Shown: positions 36,449 through 47,700 of the stretch, one piece after another | How the letters are laid out: every line of letters starts with the position of its first letter | How positions within the stretch are numbered: the stretch's first letter is position 1 | Source: Cucumis sativus | Taxonomy: Eukaryota; Streptophyta; Magnoliopsida; Cucurbitales; Cucurbitaceae | DNA: 64,000 nucleotides | NCBI RefSeq assembly: GCF_000004075.3 | Contig: NC_026656.2 | Location: forward strand, 1,860,001-1,924,000 | Direction of reading: 5' to 3' | Position numbers and translations under genes: made by a program | Notes under the pieces: generated by a model | Database searches by the model: none | Told to the model about the DNA's origin: nothing | The model's input: the letters and a program-made list of their open reading frames with translations, nothing else

Positions 36449-37474
36449 ATCTTTTAATAGTTCCTCAACAATTAAAAAGTTATAAAGTTTTAGAATAACA
36501 AATCGGAACTTTGAAAAACCCTTAAGGAGAATTTACATAAAATTCATACGTTGAAACGGAATGCATTTTCTTTAAAATTCTAAAAACTCACTTATCATTG
36601 TCTTAGTTTAAAGTTAATTTTCATACCAATAGTATATATATGAAAATTCAATTGAAACATTTTACTTTATAATTTCTAATATAAATATGTCTCAATTTAT
36701 AATTTAACTTTTTTTTCCTACTTAATCAAACTGATAATTGAGTTTAAAGTAATGTTAAAACTAAAAATATCTCAATTTATAGTTCGTCAACTAACATTAC
36801 GGGTGATTGTCCGTTTTGGAGTCAACCAAAAATCAAACTAAATCAATCGATTTTACCCCTAAATAAATTAAAACCAACTTACAACGAAGAACAAGACTAA
36901 TCGATAGTTATATTTTGATAATGTTATTATCAATTTGGGTCTCCATTTCTTGCGTTTTATTTTTTCTTCTAAGTTTTTATTTTAACTCTCCACTTTGTTT
37001 TGATTTTGTTTTTTACCTTTTAACTTTAAATTAAAACCACATTCATTTTATTTCTAATAAATTGCAATGTGACAATTTATTATTATTTTGTTTTTTTCAC
37101 AACTTTCTAAACAAAAACATTTTTTTCTAAACAAAAAATATACATAGACCATTATAAAGTAACCTAATAAAAGAATAATTTAGTTGAAGAGCGTATTTAT
37201 ATCGATAGTTTTCATTGGGCTTACCGGTAAATATATGGTCTAAACCAATATTTGGTTGGTTTTCTCCGAATACATCCAATTTATACTAAGAAATAGAAAG
37301 AAAAAAACTATTGCATCACTTTCTTATGAAATACAAAAAAAAAAGTGTTTGTCACAAGGTGGTTGTTTGATATGAAAGGATTCTTTTTGTTGTATTGTAC
37401 TTTTGAATAACAATGGTAGATGTTATCTTAGTTTTTAATTACATATTGTTTTGAAGATTCCCTTAACAAAAAGG
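36449..37474. other. Spacer between the inverted tRNA genes
   Basis: About 1.03 kb of AT-rich DNA. No ORF or repeat that I can support. The flanks of the two tRNA copies do not look alike beyond a few bases. Confidence 0.5.
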
Positions 37475-37547
37475 GTTCGCGTGGCCTAATGGATAAGGCG
37501 CTCGCCTCCGGAGCGGGAGATTGTGGGTTCGAGTCCCATCGTGAACG
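37475..37547 (+). tRNA. tRNA-Arg (anticodon CCG), second copy
   Basis: Identical over 73 nt to the minus-strand copy at 36376-36448, with the same cloverleaf and CCG anticodon for CGG codons. A TTTT tract begins 6 nt after the end. It points away from the first copy, so the two genes are divergent. Confidence 0.97.
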
Positions 37548-37932
37548 TTATTTTCATTAACTAAATTTTCAAGAATATTGGAACAAAGTTTTTAGGCTAT
37601 TTTATTTTATTAATTAAAACAATCATTAAAATTTGATTATTTATACAATTAAGACAAAATTTTCGAAATCAATTATAAAGTTATGAAGAGTAATTATCCT
37701 AAGTTCATATTCCATATGTAGCTTGATTTGGACGAACCCTAGTTTCCATTTCAAATTTGGGAAATTTTTCCTTTTGATTCTCATCCTTTCCCGCTGTGAC
37801 ATACTTCACATCTTCACAAACCTCCCGCCATTCGTTTCAATTTTAGTTGGGTACCCAGTTCTCTCCATCACTCAGCGTGAAGAAATTCTAGTGCACGATT
37901 TGATTTTTTTTTTTTTTTTGCAAACTAGAGAT

Positions 37933-40721
37933 ATGATGAAAGGAAGAAATTCTGGGAATTTTTCGAATCCATGTTTGACAATGCATCAGCCATGGGCTTC
38001 TTTGCTTGTCTACGGAATCAAACGCATCGAGGGCAGGTCTTGGCCTGCACCGCTTAGAGGTTCCTTCCTCTCGAAATCCCACGTTCTTCTTGGAAATCTT
38101 TTTTTTTTCGGCGCCAGGCTCTGTTTAATTTGTTTGAATGTTGGGATAAGCAGACAAAATGATAGTAGAATTGGGTAATCGTGGGTTTGTAGTTACTTTA
38201 TTGTTTGTCATTTGTTTGATTCTGGATCAGATGCATGATTGGTTGGGAATTAGCGTTTTTGTTGTCTTTGATTTTCTGTTTCTGAAAACCATGCTTATTT
38301 AAGAATATTTTATTGGGGGCTTTTCAAATAAATTTAATTTCTTCCTTTTAACATTTTTTGTCAGAACTTAGAAGCTTTAGTTATAAAACTTTCGTAGTAT
38401 TTCAGATATTTGGCTATAATTTCTAGAGCTTTTATAGAGTGAAAAACTAAATGAAGACTTCATATGAGAAGGGTTTTTTCCCCCCGGAAAATAATGTTAG
38501 TTTATTACGCCATATACGTTTTTCATTTTATTTTTAATATAGGTGAATTGCAGATGATCCATGTGAGATTTTACGCTATGAAAAGGATTTGAAACTAAAA
38601 TAACAAACATTGTTGAACATTGTATGTTTGTGAGTGTCCTATTTTAGTTGTCTTCTTTATTTTTTTGTAGTGGTGTATCTTTTGTTAATTAACCTTTTCT
38701 TTGTGAATATGGTCCAGTAATGATTGTTCTAAATTATGAATTTGATATCTGAAGGCCGTCTTTGGATTCATGCTGCGAGTAAGGTTCCTGAGGATTCTAC
38801 AATCAAAGCAATGGAGGATTTCTATAGAGAACTTTATGCTTTGGATGGAATTACTGATCTTAAGTTTCCAGAACATTATCCTGTTTCAAGGCTTTTAGGT
38901 ATTTAATTCGATGGTTTTTCATGATATATTACTTGTGTGTTGCTTACTGGTTCATGTTTTTGTTGGCTCTCTTTTCTGGCTCTATTTCAATATTCCAGCG
39001 TCTGAAATATTTAAGTTATTGCTTGGAGTTTATCATTAAAGTAACACCATAATTATTTCTTACACATTTGTTCATTCAGGGTGTGTTGAAGTCGTTGGCT
39101 GTGTTCGTGGTGAAGAACTGAAAAACTGGGATAAAGTACCTGAAGGGGTGGGTAGCATAGTTTTTCTTATGCATACCTTAGTTTATGAGATATCTTAATT
39201 CTTTTTTTCCTTTTTTTTTTTAAAGCTAACTAAAGTATACCTATTTTATTTGAACGCAGGTTAGAGTAGAAGCTCAAACTGATTTCTGCTGGCTCTGTGA
39301 ACAACCACAGGTGTGCACTGATTTGAACAGAAAATCACATTTTGGATTAATAGTTTACCGAATGACATTTTTTTTCTCAGAAATTGCTGATTCCATTTGA
39401 GATGCGCGGTTTCCAGGGTGTTTATAACTTAGAAAAGAGGGTAGGGATGTTAATTTTGTTTTGATTCTCTTCTTATTGCTTATTTTGTGTGTTTCCGTAT
39501 GTTATAAAGTCAGTTGTATTTCGTCAGATATTTGAAGCAGCAGTTAGAGGTCTCACCCGTGTTAAATGCCCACTGCCTGTAAAGTTTCAACTTCCAGATC
39601 CTAGAGATCCCTTCTCCTTGAAGCCAGGATCTGTATCTTCATGTTCTCCCGAGACTAAAGGATCTGGATCTGAAGTGGATAAGTCATCTAAACTCAATGC
39701 TGCGATAGCTGGTGCTCGAGCAGCCGCTACTCAGTTTACGAGAAAGTACCAGGACCCCCAGACTTCGTCTGATTTTGGAATGGGAAGTAAATCCAGAACT
39801 GAATTCTTGGGAGGAGATCAATTTCAATCTTCCAACTTCCGTCAAGACAATGTTTCACGAGGAAATTTCGAAGTTGGAATGGGAAGTAAATCCAGAACTG
39901 AATTCTTGGGAGGAGATCAATTTCAATCTTCCAACTTCCGTCAAGACAATGTTTCACGAGGAAATATCGAAGTTGGAATGGGAAGTAAATCCAGAACTGA
40001 ATTCTTGGGAAGAGATCAATTTCAATCTTCCCACTTCCGTCAAGACAAGGTTTCACGAGGAAATATCCAAGAACAAACTAGTGGCTACCATGTTCGATCT
40101 CAGGGACTTTTTGCACAACGACAGCAGCAAAGTAGAGCTCCTTCCAAGGTATGCGTTTTTTTTAACAACTGTTAATACTTTAAATGAAAAGGAGCCGTGA
40201 ACAAATAAACTGACCATAATTAGCTCTTCATTTTCAAAGATGTTACAAATTGATATAACTTGGGTTTAGGGGCATAATAGGATTTAAATCATAGATATTC
40301 TAATCGTACTAATGAAAAGATGATTAATTATTGTGTATCAGTAGATAATCCTTACAGTATGTTCTTAAATATATTGTCAAACGCTATAGCTTGTTACTAA
40401 ATCTAGACTAGTCTTGAATAGTTCATTGCTTCTTCCACCTCCAACTTGGGTATCTTTAAAACAGTCTGATACCTTTCCATTAAACTGAAGAATGTATTAC
40501 TGTTTGCAAGATTGTCCATGTGCCGTATGGCATCCTCGTTAATGTTAGAGGAAGGACGTTTCAACATTTTAAGAGTCCTATTAACAGAAATCATTCCTCG
40601 TTCTAAGACAGTTTTGGATTCTTATTTGTGATGCCATTATTAATTGCTACACGTAATTAATGAGCCGTTCGTGTCTTGTTAGATATTTGCCGCTGCTGTG
40701 AGAGATCTGAAACCGACATGA
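37933..40721 (+). CDS. ASCH-domain protein (TRIP4/ASC-1 C-terminal-like) with internal repeats
   Basis: Seven exons: 37933-38059, 38755-38898, 39080-39147, 39260-39310, 39381-39440, 39528-40148, 40683-40721 (1110 nt, 369 aa, frame closed). Residues about 14-150 are an ASCH domain, a PUA-like fold: CLTMHQPWASLLVYGIKRIE, GRLWIHAASK, FPEHYPVSRLLGCVEVVGC and FCWLCEQP. Family knowledge: ASCH domains are thought to bind RNA or nucleic acids; in TRIP4 one lies at the C-terminus of a transcription coactivator, and plants have stand-alone forms like this. Exon 6 encodes a Ser/Gln-rich tail with three 33-residue repeats (residues 234-332). Exon 7 encodes only IFAAAVRDLKPT, echoing IFEAAVRGL at the start of exon 6. 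Start is the first Met of a Met-Met pair, close to the domain; an upstream in-frame Met at 37723 lies in T-rich sequence. Molecular role unknown. Confidence 0.9.
39777..40073 (+). repeat. Three 99-bp tandem repeats inside the ASCH gene
   Basis: Copies start at 39777, 39876 and 39975. Each encodes 33 residues beginning GMGSKSRTEFLG and passing through FQSSNFRQD. Copies 1 and 2 differ at about one residue and copy 3 at several more, so the array is young and grew in frame. Confidence 0.95.
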
Positions 40722-42600
40722 ATGTTGACCAATTCAATTGCTGAGAGGATTTGTACATAGAGAAGCAGCTGTAACTGGTGTTTTGTTGGTTATGGTTTAA
40801 GTTATAAATAGAGGGTTTGGGTTGAGAGGAAAGTGAAGTATTTTGTGGAATTCCCATGGTAGGAAATTTGGTAGAGTCTAGCCCTTTTGAAAAGCTAGGA
40901 GTTACCTTGTTAATTGTATAAGCTTATCCGTTTATTGGTGCTTTTATTATCATATATGTATATATTTTTATCAAAAGAAACCCTTGTGCAGTTGAATTTT
41001 TTGAGAATACACTCTCAAAAGCTAGATTTTACTTGAGAAATATGTGATTCAATCTACATTAAATAGTCTATGGAGGGTTTGTTTAAGTTACATTTGGATT
41101 ATTTAAATCAGCAAAGACTTGGTCGTTTGTTCTCATGAAATGTGTTTATTCTTGCAAAGACATGGTTGTTTGTTCTCGCAAAATATGTTTGTGCTAGATG
41201 TTCTCTTTCAATATTCTTAACTTAGGGTTGGGGTCCAATAAGTATTCAGATTAGGGGTCCTAGAAGTTGAAGATTGGGATGAGGGAGGGAGAAAAAATAC
41301 AAAGAAAAACACTAAATTTTCTTTTAAAATTAATAAATCAAAAGTAGTATTTGATGGAAAAAAAAGGGTAGAAGCTCATTTTTTATTTTAGTGTTTTCGT
41401 ATTATCATTCTTTAAGTAAAAGAGAAGAAATTTGTACTATAATATCTTGTTATTGTGAATAAATAATGCAATAATAATAATTATTTTTCTTTTACTGTTT
41501 TTACATTTACATATTCATTGAAGTCATAATCGCATACACAGAAAAAATAAAAATGTATTGTTTCACCTCTAACCACTTCTTTTGGATTAGATCTTGCCGG
41601 GATTGGCCCATGGCAAGTCTTAAAAGCACAAGTGCGAATGTAAGTCAAAAAGATATTGATAAAGGACATAGAGTACACGTTTCAAAGGATAAATGTCAAT
41701 CAAGAAGTAAGTGAGTTGATGGAGGACTGTCATCATACAACCACAAGTGTTAGAAATGTCTTTGATACTCCTATTGCTATGCACAACAGTAGGTATGTAT
41801 GTTCACAAATATCTCCATCAATCATCTAAATAAAAGTGTAAGTGGAGATTGGAGCTCGTTTCTTTGTGTGCTTAGCTAAATTGGTCGCTCCTAATAGTAA
41901 CTAAAGTATTAAAATAGAGAGACTCAACGCCACATCGATGAGAGAATCTTCAAAAAAGGTTCTATAAATTTTCTTATACTCTTCCTAAACTTGGATCATG
42001 TATAATTATTTTATTTTGTTGTTCTTTCATATATAACACATGAACATAAGATACATTCCAAGAGTTAATAACTTCTACTTAAAATAGATGTATCCAATTG
42101 ACACATTAATGAAATCAATTGGTGTCAACATATTAATAATAAAGGGTCGCACCCTATCTCAAGGAGTCACTTTTCATTCGTATTAATTGTATTAATTGTA
42201 GTCTACAACCTAAAATTTTAATTTTAAAAGATACTAAATATAGTTATTTAGTAAGCAAATAATTGAAAATGCTACGACTCTTGTTTTTCAAACCATAAAC
42301 TCGAGAAGCTTATCTATCGATAATTAGCAATATATAATTTACAAACAAAATTAAAAGGACAAAAGAAATAAGGTAAGAATTCATTCATAGTCGTTTCTGT
42401 ATAAATAAATGGAAAAAAAAAAGAAACACTTAAGGGATGAACTAAGAATAATGGTGTCAAATGCATTGTTGAGTTTGAAAATTCGGCCATGACCTAGATC
42501 AAACCGTGCAAATTGCAATGTTTTCTTTATAAATTTGTGACGCAGTTAATGAAAGTAGTAGTATCAATAGTGTGAGGAAACCATTCAATTTAGGAAATTC
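40722..42600. other. Intergenic DNA between ASCH and MYCBP genes
   Basis: 3' UTR of the ASCH gene to perhaps 40980, then AT-rich DNA. A two-copy 43-bp tandem repeat lies at 41111-41195. No gene recognised. Confidence 0.5.
41111..41195. repeat. Imperfect tandem repeat, period 43
   Basis: Two copies, each starting GCAAAGAC(T/A)TGGT and containing GTTTGTTCTC, at 41111 and 41154, with several mismatches between them. Confidence 0.6.
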
Positions 42601-42828
42601 CCAGCATATGTAAACAATTCAGTAATGTTTTGGGCTATGATGAAGCTGAAACTCACCATCATGGCCCAAGGGAATCAATGGCAGCCGCTGTGCGGGTCAA
42701 AACTCAGACATATGCAGGCCCCGAAACCAATATTCTTGCGGCAATGGGGACGGATTCCATCAAACAATCATCAAATCGAACCCCCAACCAGCAAGCAACT
42801 GTGAAGGAGGAACCCCCATTTCTTCTCA

Positions 42829-45121
42829 ATGGGACACAAAGAGGTCAGATCTATTTTCCCATTTTTGTTCTCAACTTATTCCGAGTTATTCCTCTTTTCG
42901 TTTCTTTCTATGGAAATTGACAACCCCATTTGTTGAATCGCTTCATCTTTGTTATAATTCCAACCCCTTTTCTGCGATTTAGGAAAAAGAAGCAAAGAAG
43001 GAAGCTTTCAGAAAGTATTTGGAGTCTAATGGCATTGTTGATGCTCTCACCAAAGGTTGTTTATCGCCATTTCTCAGCTTCTTCGCTCTCTGTTTTTCTT
43101 TTTCTTGAGAATTCTACCACTTTATCTATGCATTCGAATTTTGATACGTTTTCTATTTTGCATTTCTTTTACTGGGTTGAAGTTCTGGTTGCATTGTATG
43201 AGCAAAATGACAAGCCTTCCTCTGCTCTCGAGTAAGTTCTTTCTTTTTGTTTTGGGTTTGATCACGTTCTTATGCTTTGCTTGCTGCAGTGATTGTCGGA
43301 GATCAATAGTTGAGGTTAACCGTGGTTGTAGCTATTTAATTTTGCTGCTAGCTGGTTTTTCATTGAGGATAATGTCTTTCCTGAATCCTGTTTGTTTTAT
43401 TTTCAAGCATATCAAATCTCAGTTACAAGCTGTCAAAACAAAGTTATTTCAACTGCGTTTAAATCTTATTTTGCCCCCTTAACGCTTCTTTTATTTCAAT
43501 TTCATATCCATTTATCAGTTACTGATAGATAATATCACGATTCCTTATCCGAAATTTGGGTCTGATTGACACGTAATTGGATTAGTTTCGTTTTTCAAAT
43601 TTCATAGAAAGTCGTGAAGAAAACTACAAAAGCAATTTTTTAAGTATTCCAAAAATGTATGTATTTATAGGTCTAATAAACTACAAGGCGTTGTTATGTT
43701 AGAGATAAATATTGTCAACAAGAGGTTTCTTATGAAAGTTATCGTTTACTTTTGCTTGTAATTTGATATGTCAAAAAATATAGTTTTCTTTTTCTTTCTT
43801 TCTTTCTTAAATAAAGAAAATTTGAAACGGATAATTTTATTCAAGATAATAAAATTATACAAAACTTTCCTAGGAGTTCATAATAGCAAATTCCCATTGG
43901 AAGTAACCGTTGATAGACTTTCTTTTTCCTTTTTATCTGACAGATTTATTCAACAAAGACTTGGGGGTCCATCTAAAGCTGAATATGAGAAGTTACAATC
44001 TGAGATGGCAGATTTGCAAGTCAAGTATGATGAGCTTCTAGCTACACACAAGGAAACCTGTAAAGAGGTAGTGTCGAATTGAAGTTATCTGACTCGATGC
44101 TATTCCTTGTTAAGAATACGTGTAATGGGTAAAATATATTCTAAACTATGAGTCTATACTTTTGGGTTAAGTGGTAACTTGATATGATAAGACACACAAA
44201 AATGTAGTGGTCTCAGGCTTAAGCATGAAGAGAAAAAATATAATAAATTAGATCTTTTGTAGGTGACCATTTAATTAGGTTGTTGGAAGATATTTCTTAA
44301 CTTCTTCCAAAATATTTTTAAAATAATAAACTAAAAAATGACAAGACACAAGAGTGTACTTTCTTATATATTTATGTATTGTCTACCACATCAACTAGCA
44401 TGATTAGTTGATCAAGTTGTGCAGTTAAAATGTTGAAGGACAAGCAAAGAAGCTGAAAGTAGGGAAAATGAAAAAGAAAAAGAAAAGAAAAAACAGAGAG
44501 AAGGTAAAAAAAAAAGATGGTTGAACCTACCAGCACAGGAAAATGAAAATAAATGGCTTTAATATTGTCTCTTGAGAGTCATCCTGATAGGGTTGACAAA
44601 GATAAACCACCAGTTTGTTTTACTTATGCTAGAAGGAGGAGGCAGGAATTAGGAATCTAGATGAAGCTAATTCAATAGGGGTGAGCTTGTACTTGTAGAA
44701 TTCGGATGGTTCTGTTAGTTTTCTGTACATCGAGAATTATGTAGATCAATGCAGATAGACAGTTCTCGCTTGGGAAGTTCTATCACATTATCAATTCTTT
44801 AATTAAGCTATGAAATTAGCTTCGTGCAATTGGAATTTCAATTTCCAACTCTGTACAATATCGTGACCCTACTAGTTGATCTTTCTACTTATTGAAATTG
44901 AATGCATATCCTGAAATTAGCTACGTGCTTAAGTACCCAACACTTACCTGATCTGCTTAGTGCAATTTTGAACTGTTATCTTATTTTTCTATTGTGCAGT
45001 CTCTTGAAATTCATTGGTCTATATTCTGTTGCAGCTGGAAGAACTTAAATGCTCACATAACATGACTGTAACATCTACTAAGGATACCACTGATGATGAG
45101 GAGGAGAATGATAAGCTATGA
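42829..45121 (+). CDS. MYCBP: c-Myc-binding protein (MYCBP/AMY-1)-like protein
   Basis: Five exons: 42829-42843, 42983-43055, 43183-43231, 43944-44067, 45035-45121 (348 nt, 115 aa, frame closed). The core is KKEAFRKYLESNGIVDALTK, then LVALYEQNDKPSSALEFIQQ, a Gly-Gly-Pro turn, and a coiled coil (YEKLQSEMADLQVKYDELL). The tail is acidic. Family knowledge: MYCBP/AMY-1 is a small helical adaptor, known in animals to bind MYC and AKAPs; plants have conserved homologues without a settled role. The first exon holds only five codons (MGHKE); it was chosen because it is the only nearby ATG that joins in frame to exon 2 through a GT donor. A longer ORF over the same exon is in another frame and does not join. 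The start is less certain than the rest. Confidence 0.85.
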
Positions 45122-45589
45122 AGGACGAATGGAACTGCACATAGGAGGTTGATGGATTTTCTGTATAGTAGCCAAGAAAAAAATGTGATATCTTATTCGT
45201 TAAAGGTATGTGAAGACCTTACGCTATGCATGTTTAAAGAGGAAAAAGGAAAATATTTGCTAAATAGTTGGATTGTATGAGGTGTGTATCTATCTTTTTA
45301 CCTTTTATTTTTTGACTATGTTTGCGTTGAAAACTCTCACTTTAGTATGCGTGGTGATGTTTCAATGTTCATTTGAAAATGTAACTGACGATAATCTTTG
45401 TTGCTGAAACTGCCATCTTTCAAAGAAGCTGCATTAATCTTGATAGGTTATAGGAAATTGTCAAAAACAGAAAAATTGACAAAATATTTACTATGAAAAA
45501 TCAAGTGTAATAAATTTTGTTTTCTAGTGGTTTTTATGTAAATAGTTTGTTTTTCTTTTCTTTCATTTTTCATAGAAACTGCCATCCCT

Positions 45590-46090
45590 ATTTAAACCTC
45601 GTTTAGACACAGCAACGAACTTTCCCTTGATTTATCTTGGCAGTTATAGATAGGAGAGGGGTTTTTTTTCTTCGTTACTTTGGTTATTTTTCTTTTACAA
45701 CTGAAAAAAACAAAACCACTATGCAAAATGAAGAATCCAAAAACACAAGGGAGGCTCTCAAAGCAGCTGGAAATAATCCATGTGTTCTCTCTATGGGAGC
45801 AAAGCTGAGGATTTGAATAAATTTTTCCACCCAAATTTGGAGGCATTTCTAGGACTTTTAAGTCTATTCTGGAGGAGGAGTTATGTTCTTTAGTAGCCCT
45901 TGGGTGCTTTATCTGTCTGGAAGGAGTGGGAGAGTGTTTTGATAGATGGCGGCTGGATCGTGGAAGGATGTGTGGAATTTAGTGTTGTTTAGTGCTTCTC
46001 TTTGGCTCTTTCATTTTTCTTTTGTAATATTTCATTACTTCTTAACCATAATAAAGAACTCGGAGGGAATGAGTTTAATCCATAGTGATA
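45590..46090 (+). mobile_element. LINE remnant, C-terminal part of ORF2
   Basis: Plus-strand pieces read NFPLIYLGSY near 45620 (as in the LINE RT motif before the C-terminal region) and later ALW-LYL-GR--RVF, SWKDVWNLVLFSASLWLF and FHYFLTII, which follow the usual plant LINE tail (LW-IW-ERN-RIF, W-DVW-L--F-ASLW). Frames shift and stops occur, and the RT core is missing, so it is a dead fragment. Ends are approximate. Confidence 0.55.
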
Positions 46091-47599
46091 CCAAGGATAA
46101 TATATCATATGAGTTTTTCCGACAATCAAATGTTGTATAGCCAAGTGAATTGTCTTGTGAGAATAGTTGAGGTTCGTGGATGCTGGTTTGGATATTCATA
46201 GATTTAAAAGGAAAAAATCATTGCTCTTGGTTACCACGAGTTGGGTTCAATTATTTTTTTTATCCGCATTTCCCCTGGGGTTTGGCCTGGCACTTCTTTT
46301 AATGAGTCTTTCATGGCTTCTTGTTCTTTCACATTTTTAACCAAAGCTGATTTTTCCATAAGTTAGAAAAAATTAGGAAAACTTCCTGATGGTCACACCT
46401 ACCCTAGAACTCTCATCCCATCTAAAAGATTCTTTTCTCTTACTAGGTATTCTATAGAATAGCCAGAACAATTACATTTGAACGGTAAGATCTTTTACAA
46501 GTTGGAAGTACACCAAAGGTCTTGAAAAAACTATCACATATTTAAACATTAATTCTAACATGTCTCTCCAACCAGCGATCCAAATCCTAAGGACACTTGC
46601 ATTAGACACACCATTTAATCCTTCCATAGGCAGATCGACCATAAAGTTTGAACTTCTTGAGATTTTTAACCTTCCAAAGCAAGAGGAGAAAAGAGGACAC
46701 GAGGGCCAATCCTAAGTTCACACAAAAGAGAAATAAAATCTACTATAGGATAGTGATCTAGATACCAAGATTTCTAGACTCGAAAAAAGGGAATCCTATG
46801 CAATTTCAAAACAAACAAAGACATCAAATGCTTTTCTTCCGAACAAGGACGCCTAAAACTAAGTTCTATGAAGTGGAATTCTTAGAGAAAGATAAGACAA
46901 CTGCAAAAGTGGATATCCATAGAAGAAGAGAGATAAAAGATGAGAAAACCGAACAAAGGGAAATATTTACCCAACCAAAAATCTTTCCAACTAGTGTTGG
47001 TCCATAACCATTTAAAAATCTTCATAAACTTTGAAAAGCAAGGGAAAACTATGAGATTGGTCTTCCTAAGACTTTTGAAAGTTCTTTAACCCCACGAGCT
47101 TAGATCCTCTCGGTTGCAACCAAGATGGTGATTTTATCTTACTTTTTGATAAATGTTAGAGCTTGTAGATTTCATCAAGTCTTCATTACGATTCATTCTG
47201 TAGGCTAATCAAAGCTTTTACTTTCCCAATGCATTTTGGCTGGCAGGACGAACCAGTATCATCATTAATTGTGAATTTATGGTTAGGAAATTAACTGGTA
47301 TTTTGCGATGCTTAGGCTAAAGCTTTGGATGTGCCGTTCCAGATTAAGACAAATGTTGAAGTCTTAGCTCTGAAGGATATAATTGTCGTTGTTACTACTT
47401 GATAATTGAAAGAAACTTTAGGTATTGAAATCATGTCTTCAATACCAAATATTGGTGTCAAAGAACTGGTGAAAGGGATATTTTACTCAAATAATTTGTT
47501 TTCCATATGTTCCCTATTTTCTTATTGACAATTTAGTTTTTGGGGGCAAGTTTGATATAACATTACCTAAAAGTGCTTAAAGGAGGAGACATAGAAGCA

Positions 47600-47700
47600 A
47601 TTGGCCACCTAACATAATTCAAGTGTTGAAGTATATATTCTCGACCAAAAGGTCGGGATTCGAATCTTCATGTTGGATTTTAGCGAAACATTAGAAGAGT
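47600..47700 (+). repeat. tRNA-derived SINE-like fragment
   Basis: AATTCAAGTGTTGAAG (box A-like) is followed by GGGATTCGAATC (box B-like) about 45 bp later, after CGACCAAAAGGTCG. This is the usual layout of a tRNA-derived plant SINE. No clear tail or target duplication seen. Confidence 0.45.

Noticed and set aside
42630-42920. Long ORF as N-terminus of the MYCBP protein
   Set aside because: Joining it to exon 2 breaks the MYCBP frame; the short ATG at 42829 joins cleanly. It is kept only as an upstream ORF.
46480-47120. Possible coding region between LINE and SINE-like pieces
   Set aside because: Broken frames on both strands; may be older LINE DNA but I could not match a motif.
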